From Lachnospiraceae bacterium (lineage in GTDB: Bacteria; Bacillota; Clostridia; Lachnospirales; Lachnospiraceae), in the NCBI GenBank assembly GCA_028692975.1, contig JAQUWF010000001.1, positions 62,001 through 126,000 of the forward strand: DNA of 64,000 bases, read 5' to 3'. Below, one piece after another: positions 18,175 to 25,139 of this stretch. Within the stretch, counting starts at the first letter, position 1; each line of letters starts with the position of its first letter. The notes below the pieces were generated by a model. It did no database searches. It was not told the origin of the DNA and saw only the letters and a program-made list of their open reading frames with translations. Made by a program: the position numbers and the translations under genes.

Positions 18175-18281
18175 AGAAGTGTTTGCATGATGCTGCCAAC
18201 ATTTATTGACGCATATAGCTATTTATCTTCTTATGTAACGTCTTGCGACAGCCACGTTTTTTAATATTATTCAAATATATA

Positions 18282-18309
18282 TTGACAAAAACTGTAAAAG
18301 AGATACAAT
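18282..18309 (+). promoter_or_regulatory. Promoter of the antiporter-MBL operon
   Basis: Perfect -35 TTGACA (18282-18287), 16-bp spacer, TACAAT (18304-18309). The antiporter ATG is 63 bp downstream with AGGAG. Confidence 0.7.
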
Positions 18310-18372
18310 TACAACGGATTAGTTATAAACAAAGGACATCGTGTAGAAATTGGCGAGAATGAGGAGAAAATT

Positions 18373-19653
18373 ATGAAGGATTATATGTTTTTGTTTAACC
18401 TGGCAGTTATTTTGCTCAGTACAAAAGTGCTGGGATTGCTGACAAGAAAGATTCACATGCCACAGGTGGTTGGAGCCCTGATTGCAGGTGTTGTCTTGGG
18501 ACCGGCTGTACTGAACGTGGTACATGAGACGGAGTTTATCGACATGGTGGCGGAGATCGGAGTTATTATACTCATGTTCTGTGCGGGCCTGGAGACCGAT
18601 ATGAAGGAATTGAAAAGAAGTGGTAAGTCGGCCTTCATTATTGCATTAATTGGTGTTATTGTGCCGCTTCTGGGCGGGTTTGCGGTTGCTTACATATTTA
18701 ACAAGCCGGGCATGATCGAGTCGGATGCGGCCAGCCCGATTTTTCTCCAGAATGTGTTCATGGGCGTGATACTTACGGCGACTTCCGTAAGTATTACCGT
18801 GGAGACACTGAAGGAGCTTGGCAAGTTGAAGACCCATTCGGGCAATGCGATTCTGGGTGCGGCGATTATCGATGATGTGCTGGGTATTATAGCCCTGACG
18901 GTGATTTCCGGTATGGCGGATTCCAGCGTGAATCTGTCGGTGGTGCTTCTGAAGATCGTGGCATTCTTTGTTGTTGCTCTGATTGGCGGTTATATTTTCT
19001 ATAGATTATTCAAAAAATGGAGCGACCGGGCGCAGGATGGACTTCGCCGCCATGCCATTGTGGCATTTGCATTTTGTCTGCTGTTGTCCTTTGTTTCTGA
19101 GAAGTTTTTTGGTGTGGCGGATATTACCGGTGCCTATATCGCCGGTGTCATCATTTCCAATACCCAGAAGAATCAGTATCTGACGGCGAGATTTGACACA
19201 CTGTCTTATCTGTTTTTCTCACCTGTATTTTTTGCAAGTATCGGTTTGAAAGTGGCCCTGCCTTCCATGACTATTAACATTGTGCTGTTTGCAGTGCTCT
19301 TTACGGTGGTTGCGGTACTTACCAAAGTAGTTGGCTGTGGACTGGGCGCGAAACTCTGTGGATATAAGAATTATCAGGTGCTGCGTATCGGGGTTGGAAT
19401 GATATCCCGTGGTGAGGTGGCACTGATCGTAGCCAGCAAAGGTGTGCAGCTGGGACTTTTGGGGTCTGAATTCGTGGGTCCGGTGGTTATCGTGGTTGTG
19501 ATCACGACGATTATTACGCCGATCCTACTGAAACCGGTATTCATGCGTGGACCGTTACAGTCCATTGCCCCAGGCGAAGGCTTTGCAACCAATTATGAGA
19601 AGGTTTCCAAACTTCATGAAATTGGCCTGGAGGAAACACAGGATAATAAATGA
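18373..19653 (+). CDS. Cation:proton antiporter, CPA2 (Kef/NapA-type)
   Basis: A 426-residue membrane protein with about 12 predicted hydrophobic helices. Family landmarks are the N-terminal MPQVVGALIAGVVLGP, the FCAGLETD segment, ILTATSVSITVETL, GAAIIDDVLGIIAL (paired aspartates of the ion site) and GMISRGEVALIVASKG near the end. No TrkA/RCK domain is attached. It should exchange Na+ or K+ for H+ across the membrane; ion preference is unknown. It overlaps the next gene by four bases (ATGA), an odd pairing with a secreted metallo-hydrolase. Confidence 0.9.
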   Translation: MKDYMFLFNLAVILLSTKVLGLLTRKIHMPQVVGALIAGVVLGPAVLNVVHETEFIDMVAEIGVIILMFCAGLETDMKELKRSGKSAFIIALIGVIVPLLGGFAVAYIFNKPGMIESDAASPIFLQNVFMGVILTATSVSITVETLKELGKLKTHSGNAILGAAIIDDVLGIIALTVISGMADSSVNLSVVLLKIVAFFVVALIGGYIFYRLFKKWSDRAQDGLRRHAIVAFAFCLLLSFVSEKFFGVADITGAYIAGVIISNTQKNQYLTARFDTLSYLFFSPVFFASIGLKVALPSMTINIVLFAVLFTVVAVLTKVVGCGLGAKLCGYKNYQVLRIGVGMISRGEVALIVASKGVQLGLLGSEFVGPVVIVVVITTIITPILLKPVFMRGPLQSIAPGEGFATNYEKVSKLHEIGLEETQDNK

Positions 19654-20828
19654 GAAAGTTAAGATTAGCAGGGATTTGGTTACTGCTGCTGTGTCTGTTG
19701 ACGGGATGTCAGGGCGGGGCAGCTGCTGCGGAGGATTCGCCGGCGGTGGAGGTGGAGGCTGCGGCCTCTGAGGTACCGGCGGTTACGGATGCGCCTGTGG
19801 ATGGGATGCTCACGGTGTATTATCTGGATGTGGGCGAGGGAAATGCTGCGCTCATCGAGTCTCAGGGGCATTTTATGCTTGTAGATGGCGGCGACCGGGA
19901 TTATTCGTCTAAGGTCGTGGCTGTGCTGAAGTCCTTTGGCGTGGAGACGCTGGATTATGTGATTGTTTCGCATTTTGATGCGGATCATCTGAATGGTATT
20001 GTGGGTGCGTTGCATGTGTTCCCTGTGGATACTGTGCTGGCGCCGGATTATACGGCGGATACAAATATTTATCGCTCATATGTGAGCATTATGCAGGAGA
20101 AGGGGCTGGCGGCTGTCACGCCCCAGGTGGGGGATGCGTTTGCCTTTGGCGATGCATCCTTTACTGTAGTTGGGCCAACAAGGTATGATCATGCGGATGT
20201 GAATGATAATTCGATTGCTATCCGGCTGGTATTTGGCGGGAATAGTTTTTTGTTTACTGGGGATGCGGAGGCTGGAAGTGAGAGCGAGATACTTTCCACC
20301 GGGCAGGATCTGGACGTGGATGTGCTGGAGGCAGGACATCACGGCAGTGATTCTTCTACTTCCCAGGGGCTTTTGGATGCGGCTTCACCAGAGGCCGTGG
20401 TGGTGAGCTGCGGTGCTGGGAATTCTTATGGACATCCGGCGCAGGCGGTTATGGAACGGCTGCAGGCCAAGGGGGTGACGCTTTTCCGGACGGATGTGCA
20501 GGGGGATATTTCTGTGACTTCGGATGGAGTGAACCTGACCTGGAATGCGGAACCGACTACAGACTGGTCATATGGCAGCGGAGGTACAGACAGAGGTGCT
20601 GAGGATGCTGTGGCGGAAGATACGTGGGATGATTCTGTGAAATATGATTCCGTAGGCGATACGAATACTTCGGCTGCGTATATTCTAAATACACACACGC
20701 GAAAATTCCACCTGCCTGATTGTCCCTCAGCGGAAAAGATATCCGTAAAGAACTATGCAGAGAGCAATGAATCGCGGGACCAGTTGATTGCGGAAGGGTA
20801 TAGTCCCTGTGGAAACTGCAAACCGTAA
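19650..20828 (+). CDS. Secreted lipoprotein: ComEC/Rec2-like metallo-beta-lactamase-fold hydrolase
   Basis: Lipoprotein signal LLLLCLLTGCQGG (lipid cysteine at 20). The MBL fold runs from about 55 to 300, with the metal motif SHFDADHLNGIVG, LVDGGDRDYSS, LFTGDAE and GHHGSDSSTS, as in the hydrolase part of ComEC. A C-terminal segment (about 340-392) with NTHTRKFHLPDCPSAEKI and SPCGNCKP looks like an Ada-type metal-binding module. Such free-standing extracellular proteins are thought to be nucleases or phosphodiesterases acting outside the cell; the substrate is unknown. Translationally coupled to the antiporter. The Ala/Glu/Val-rich stretch after the lipobox is a linker. Confidence 0.85.
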   Translation: MRKLRLAGIWLLLLCLLTGCQGGAAAAEDSPAVEVEAAASEVPAVTDAPVDGMLTVYYLDVGEGNAALIESQGHFMLVDGGDRDYSSKVVAVLKSFGVETLDYVIVSHFDADHLNGIVGALHVFPVDTVLAPDYTADTNIYRSYVSIMQEKGLAAVTPQVGDAFAFGDASFTVVGPTRYDHADVNDNSIAIRLVFGGNSFLFTGDAEAGSESEILSTGQDLDVDVLEAGHHGSDSSTSQGLLDAASPEAVVVSCGAGNSYGHPAQAVMERLQAKGVTLFRTDVQGDISVTSDGVNLTWNAEPTTDWSYGSGGTDRGAEDAVAEDTWDDSVKYDSVGDTNTSAAYILNTHTRKFHLPDCPSAEKISVKNYAESNESRDQLIAEGYSPCGNCKP

Positions 20829-20889
20829 ATGAAAATAAAATGGAATAGAGTAGAGAACAAGATCGATAAATAGAAATATATGTGATATA

Positions 20890-21060
20890 CTATGAACACT
20901 TAGAGAAATCAAGCGAAGCGCAGATTGAGCTTAGTGAGAATGCATATCTGAACACTTAGCGAGGTGTTATCGAGCTTAGTGATCATGATAAACTATGAAC
21001 ACTTAGAGAAATCAAGCGAAGCGCAGATTGAGCTTAGTGAGAATGCATAGATGAACACTT
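20890..21060. repeat. Third locus of the 103-bp CTTAGTG/mini-hairpin repeat (one full and one partial unit)
   Basis: Full unit 20890-20992 has the same 103-bp length as at 7268 and roughly 85-90% identity by eye. A second unit starts at 20993 and stops after about 68 bp. GCGAAGC hairpins recur at 20913-20919 and 21016-21022. The preceding TGTGATATA is also shared with the 7268 copy. The rest of the 20829-21295 gap holds only the hairpin at 21095 and AT-rich sequence. Confidence 0.85.
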
Positions 21061-21094
21061 TTATGAAAGAATAAAGGTAAATAAAAAGAAGGAA

Positions 21095-21114
21095 GGCTGG
21101 TCCTGCGACCAGCC
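21095..21114. other. Perfect 8-bp hairpin GGCTGGTC-CTGC-GACCAGCC
   Basis: Strong GC-rich stem in an AT-rich gap. No T run follows on the plus strand, and the minus strand has only a mixed T-rich stretch after it, so its function as a terminator is uncertain. Confidence 0.5.
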
Positions 21115-21295
21115 GTATGAAAAAGAAAAGTTTATTTTGTTTGTAGAAAACTTTTTTATTTGTTTTCTATGATTTGTATTATAGAGAATAAATGTGAACA
21201 GATTGTGATGAAAATGTCAATGTTGTGTGAAATAAATATGGAATAAAAATGTATTGTAAAATAAGTATTAAATCTATGAAAAGAAAGGGAAAAAC

Positions 21296-21769
21296 GTGGA
21301 AAAAAGACGAGTGGAAGATTCGAAAACAGAGAATTCGTACACCCTCAGACCGACTCATATTAATGGATATGGGAGACTGTTTGGCGGGATGTTGATGCAG
21401 TGGATCGATGAGATGGCGGGGCTGGTGTCTCGGCGGCATTGTCATACGGAGGTTACCACGGCGGCTATCGATAATCTTGTATTCAAGTCGGCAGCTTATA
21501 TCAACGATGTGCTGGTGCTTTCCGGACAGATTACCTATGTTGGCAGGACTTCTATGGAGGTGCGTGTGTTGACTTATGCAGAGGACCAGAAGACAGGTAT
21601 GCGGCGGATGATTAACCGTGCTTATGTGGTTATGGTAGCGATTGATCAGGATGGCAATGCTTTGGAAGTGCCGGGTCTGGAGTTGGAACACGAGGAACAG
21701 AAAATGGAATGGGAAGGCGGCAAACGCCGTTATGAACTGCGGAAGGAGCGGCGCATTGAAGGATACTAA
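21296..21769 (+). CDS. Acyl-CoA thioesterase, hotdog fold
   Basis: 157 residues from a GTG start preceded by AAAGGG. Motifs typical of the YciA/BACH-type hotdog family are RPTHINGYGRLFGGMLMQWIDEMAG (given here as ends RPTHINGYG and MLMQWIDEMAG), TAAIDNLVFKSAAYINDV and VGRTSMEVRV. It would hydrolyse acyl-CoAs in the cytoplasm; chain length is unknown. The DUF3786 gene starts within its last 14 bases, so the two are coupled. Confidence 0.88.
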   Translation: MEKRRVEDSKTENSYTLRPTHINGYGRLFGGMLMQWIDEMAGLVSRRHCHTEVTTAAIDNLVFKSAAYINDVLVLSGQITYVGRTSMEVRVLTYAEDQKTGMRRMINRAYVVMVAIDQDGNALEVPGLELEHEEQKMEWEGGKRRYELRKERRIEGY

Positions 21770-22400
21770 GATAGAAACCAGAAGTAATCACGATATATTC
21801 TATGAGAATGCAAGACAGCGGTTCTGCGGACAGGATCTGCGAAAGATAGCGGATGATTTTGCGTTGGAGCAGGACAAGGATACTGCGTTTATTTTCTTTG
21901 CGGGGAGCAGGCACGCGCTCTCGCTGCTGGACGGCACGGTGACGGTGCAGGCGGAAGATGGGATTCATTGGGATAAGACCGATTATACGGCAGGCCTGAC
22001 CATCTATGATATTCTCTCCGATGTGAAACGGGGCAGGCACCTTTCGGGAACCTGGGTGACTATACAGAGCCTGCCACATACGGTGCAGTACGGCAAACAG
22101 GGCGGCATATCCATGTTTGAACCATATGGGAAACTTTTTGATGGCAAAAGGGAACAATTAAAGAAAATTTGTGAGCAGATGGGCGGGACACCGGAACCAT
22201 ACGCGGATTTATCCTATCGGCTGCCACTTTTTGATTTCCTTCCGGTAATCTTCGAGTTCTGGGACAGCGATGAGGAATTCCCCGCCAAAGTCCAACTCCT
22301 TTGGGACGAAAACACCCAGGATTACATAAAGTTTGAGACTATTTATTATGCAGCGTTTTGTCTCTTGGAGAAAATGAAGGCTCTGCTTGAAGCAATGTGA
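21756..22400 (+). CDS. DUF3786 domain protein
   Basis: 214 residues beginning (M)KDTKIETRSNHDIFYENARQ. The start is inferred as TTG at 21756: GGAAGGAG at 21741-21748 is ideally spaced, and no in-frame ATG nearby fits the family N-terminus; the more upstream in-frame ATGs lie inside the thioesterase gene in another frame. The DUF3786 core shows FFAGSRHALSLLDGTV, DKTDYTAGLTIYDILSD, LFDFLPVIFEFWDSDEEFP and LLWDENTQDYIKFETIYYA. Function is unknown; the family is common in anaerobes. It overlaps the thioesterase stop by 14 bp. Confidence 0.8.
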   Translation: MKDTKIETRSNHDIFYENARQRFCGQDLRKIADDFALEQDKDTAFIFFAGSRHALSLLDGTVTVQAEDGIHWDKTDYTAGLTIYDILSDVKRGRHLSGTWVTIQSLPHTVQYGKQGGISMFEPYGKLFDGKREQLKKICEQMGGTPEPYADLSYRLPLFDFLPVIFEFWDSDEEFPAKVQLLWDENTQDYIKFETIYYAAFCLLEKMKALLEAM

Positions 22401-22416
22401 GCCTGAAATCCGGCTT

Positions 22417-22447
22417 ATTGCCCAAAATACTGACTATTTTGGGCAAT
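22417..22447. terminator. Strong hairpin after DUF3786
   Basis: Perfect 13-bp arms ATTGCCCAAAATA / TATTTTGGGCAAT around CTGAC. No T run follows, so it is either a Rho-independent terminator of weak type or an RNA-stabilising 3' stem. Two further short hairpins lie in the gap to the next gene: ACGGAA-ATTC-TTCCGT (about 22538) and GTGTG-TCGG-CACAC (about 22652). Confidence 0.5.
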
Positions 22448-22690
22448 GGGAGGCTGGAAAGTAATACAAAAATTCGTAATACAAAAATTTTATTTTATGG
22501 TAGTATTTTATTTGTGTGTATGTTACAATATCTTTACGGAAATTCTTCCGTTTTCAAGCTCGATTCAGAGCAGTGATTTCACCAAACAGGAAAAAAGAAT
22601 AAAGGCGGTGGTGTTTATGGATGGTTCTATGTGATTTGGCAACTGTAGACCAGGTGTGTCGGCACACTACATAAAACAAGAGGCATAGAA

Positions 22691-23662
22691 ATGGAAAAAC
22701 AAATAACGCATATTTATGACAAGGTTTTGAAAAAGGGACTGACGCTGTCCAAAGCGGCTACGATTAATTTTCTGAACGGCTGTTTTGATGAGCATTTTCC
22801 GTTGGACAGTTCGGTCACATACAACTGGACCGAGCATATTGATGACGAACTGAAGAAGACCATTGCGGATGGAATCATTACGGTGAATGGGGAAAAGTCC
22901 TATCATGTGGAAGGGCAGATCGCGGAGGATGAGGAAATGCAGTTCCGCGTGTTTGATTATGGGTATCGGTATGCTTTGACGAATAAGGATGGATGTGAGG
23001 TGCTGCATTTTCCGGAACCTGTTATTATTTATCTGTATAAATATGGAAGGACACCAGATGTGCAGAAGATCCTGCTGGATTTTGGGACGCAGGGGACTTT
23101 TGAATATAAGGTAAATACGTTCAAATTGCTGGAACATGATCTGGGAGAACTGAACCGCAGGAAGATGCTCGTTTTACTGCCGTTTATGCTTTTGAAGTTC
23201 CGGGAGGAGTTTGAGAAAGAGCGCACGGAAGAAAACATGAATGCGTTGCAAAACTACATTCTCAATGATATACTTGGAGTAGTAAGAGAAAATGTGGGAG
23301 CAGGGAATCTGACGGTGGCGGATGCGGAGAGATTGCGCAATCTGATTGCGATTTTGTACCGTCATCTCTACGCCGGGTACGAGGAATGCCAGAAGGAGGG
23401 AATCAACGATATGGTAGAAGAAGGTTTGGTTCTTGAGATGGATATCATCGAGTATGAGCATAAGAAAGAAATGGCGAAACAGGCGGAGCAGGTGCGGCAG
23501 GAAGTAACAAAAGAAGTAACAAAAGAAGTAACGAAAGACGTGCAGGGGAATCTTATCTGGAATGCATATGAGACTTTGCAGGATGTAGGAAAGGTTGCTT
23601 CGCTGCTGAAACTTCCGGAGGGGGATGTGCTCGCGGCGCTAAAGGATAGGGAAGAATATTGA
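22691..23662 (+). CDS. Rpn-like PD-(D/E)XK nuclease / putative transposase family protein
   Basis: 323 residues. The N-terminal half resembles Rpn/PDDEXK_2 proteins abundant in Lachnospiraceae: YHVEGQIAEDEEMQFRVFDYGYRYAL carries the E-x-Q catalytic-type motif (YHVEGQ) and the arginine-tyrosine helix (RVFDYGYRYAL), followed by LHFPEPVIIYLYKYG, LDFGTQGTFEYKVN and LNRRKMLVLLPF. The upstream acidic residue is less certain (ADG). The C-terminal half is helical, with a KEVTKEVTKEVTK repeat from a 12-bp tandem duplication. Rpn proteins promote recA-independent recombination in E. coli; in Firmicutes they are multicopy and poorly understood. Solitary gene. Confidence 0.75.
   Translation: MEKQITHIYDKVLKKGLTLSKAATINFLNGCFDEHFPLDSSVTYNWTEHIDDELKKTIADGIITVNGEKSYHVEGQIAEDEEMQFRVFDYGYRYALTNKDGCEVLHFPEPVIIYLYKYGRTPDVQKILLDFGTQGTFEYKVNTFKLLEHDLGELNRRKMLVLLPFMLLKFREEFEKERTEENMNALQNYILNDILGVVRENVGAGNLTVADAERLRNLIAILYRHLYAGYEECQKEGINDMVEEGLVLEMDIIEYEHKKEMAKQAEQVRQEVTKEVTKEVTKDVQGNLIWNAYETLQDVGKVASLLKLPEGDVLAALKDREEY
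23501..23536 (+). repeat. 12-bp coding tandem repeat (three copies)
   Basis: GAAGTAACAAAA at 23501 and 23513, and GAAGTAACGAAA at 23525, encoding EVTK three times in a helical region of the Rpn-like protein. A likely slippage site. Confidence 0.85.
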
Positions 23663-23739
23663 CAAACGTTGTATTTCCCTTTATAATTTCCAGTGGGAAT
23701 GAGGTTCTCCCAAAGTATTTATACTTAAACCGCTTTTAT

Positions 23740-23786
23740 GGCTGATGACTTCTGCGAAAATAACGCAGGGGGCATCAGCCTTTTTG
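23740..23786 (+). terminator. Terminator after the Rpn-like gene
   Basis: GGCTGATG (23740-23747) pairs with CATCAGCC (23773-23780), with an inner CTGCG/CGCAG helix, followed by TTTTTGTG. Confidence 0.8.
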
Positions 23787-23808
23787 TGTTTATAAGGAGG
23801 AATTTTTT

Positions 23809-24993
23809 ATGTTACTGAGTATTGCGTTGATGCTGCTGGTGGGGATGTTGGCGGGGTGGATTTGTAAGAAATTCCATTTGCCCAGTCTGTTTGGCATGAT
23901 CCTGACGGGGGTGCTTTTGGGACCCCATGTGCTGAATTATATTGACGGTTCTATATTGGATATCTCTGCGGATCTGCGACGGATAGCGCTGATCATTATT
24001 CTGACCAGAGCAGGTTTATCCCTGGATATCAATGATCTGAAAAAGGTGGGGCGACCGGCGGTGCTCATGTGTTTCGTGCCGGCCTGTCTGGAAATGATCG
24101 GGATGGTCATGCTTGCGCCGCGGCTGCTGGGTATTTCCGTATTAGATGCGGCTATTATGGGGGCCGTGGTTGCGGCTGTCTCACCGGCGGTTATTGTGCC
24201 GAAGATGCTGAAACTCATGGAAGAAGGCTACGGGAAGGAACAGAGTATTCCGCAGCTGATCCTGGCGGGGGCATCGGTGGATGATGTATTTGTTATTGTT
24301 ATGTTTTCTGCTTTTACCGGGCTGGCGCAGGGCGGGAGTGTTTCGGCCATGAGCTTTGTGAAGATACCGGTTTCTATTGTGGTGGGTATCGTGATCGGCC
24401 TGTTGATGGGGATTATGCTGGCGGAATATTTCCGAAAGGTCCATATCCGGGATACGGCGAAGGTGATCATTCTGCTGGGTATTTCGTTTATCATGGTTAC
24501 CGTAGAGGATCAGTATGGGAAAATAATTCCCTTCGCGTCCCTTATCGCAGTCATGTGCGTAGGTATTTCCCTGCAGCAGAAGCGGCAGGTGGTGGCGAAG
24601 CGACTTTCTTTGAAATTTAATAAACTGTGGGTTGCGGCAGAGGTGATTTTGTTCGTGCTGGTGGGTGCCACGGTGGATTTGAAATACGTAAAAAGTGCCG
24701 GGATTGCGGCAGTGGTGCTTATATTCGGTGCGCTGGTGTTCCGGATGGTGGGTGTTTTGATCTGCATGATAAGGAGCAGACTTTCCATAAAGGAGCGGGT
24801 CTTCTGCATGATCGCCTATACTCCAAAGGCAACGGTGCAGGCCGCTATCGGTGGCGTGCCGCTGGCCATGGGGCTTGGCTGCGGAAATATCGTACTGACC
24901 GTGGCAGTCCTGGCTATTTTAAGCACAGCTCCCCTGGGAGCCTTCGCCATAGACTGCACGTATAAGAGGTTGTTAAAATGTAATATGAAATAA
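23809..24993 (+). CDS. Cation:proton antiporter (CPA family)
   Basis: 394 residues with about 12 hydrophobic segments. It shares the CPA pattern LPSLFGMILTGVLLGP, ILTRAGLSLDINDLKK, GAVVAAVSPAVIVPKM, LAGASVDDVFVIVMFS (acidic pair) and YTPKATVQAAIGGVPL. The AVSPAVIVPKM stretch resembles NhaP-like CPA1 members, so it is not a close paralogue of the 18373 antiporter. No regulatory domain. Predicted Na+(K+)/H+ exchange at the membrane. Strong AAGGAGG RBS; monocistronic between terminators and the MerR-type promoter. Confidence 0.88.
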   Translation: MLLSIALMLLVGMLAGWICKKFHLPSLFGMILTGVLLGPHVLNYIDGSILDISADLRRIALIIILTRAGLSLDINDLKKVGRPAVLMCFVPACLEMIGMVMLAPRLLGISVLDAAIMGAVVAAVSPAVIVPKMLKLMEEGYGKEQSIPQLILAGASVDDVFVIVMFSAFTGLAQGGSVSAMSFVKIPVSIVVGIVIGLLMGIMLAEYFRKVHIRDTAKVIILLGISFIMVTVEDQYGKIIPFASLIAVMCVGISLQQKRQVVAKRLSLKFNKLWVAAEVILFVLVGATVDLKYVKSAGIAAVVLIFGALVFRMVGVLICMIRSRLSIKERVFCMIAYTPKATVQAAIGGVPLAMGLGCGNIVLTVAVLAILSTAPLGAFAIDCTYKRLLKCNMK

Positions 24994-25086
24994 GGAGTTT
25001 TCCAACAGTGTATGTCCATCGCAGAGATGAATATGCACTGTTTTGCTATTTGCAAAAGAAAAACATGGTACAATAATAAAAAACAC

Positions 25087-25121
25087 TTGACTATCTACCA
25101 ACTATACCCCTTAAAGTATAG
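25087..25121 (+). promoter_or_regulatory. MerR-type promoter/operator of the ABC operon
   Basis: TTGACT (25087-25092) and TAAAGT (25112-25117) are 19 bp apart, the long spacer typical of MerR-activated promoters. The interrupted dyad CTATAC-N8-GTATAG covers 25102-25121. The putative transcript would begin almost at the AAAGGAGG ribosome site (25125). An alternative is that the upstream TACAAT at 25069-25074 is the -10 and the dyad is a downstream operator. Confidence 0.55.
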
Positions 25122-25139
25122 GCAAAAGGAGGCGGGGAA

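Noticed and set aside
21095..21114. The GGCTGGTC hairpin as a Rho-independent terminator
   Set aside because: No T run follows on the plus strand, so it is recorded only as a hairpin of unknown role.
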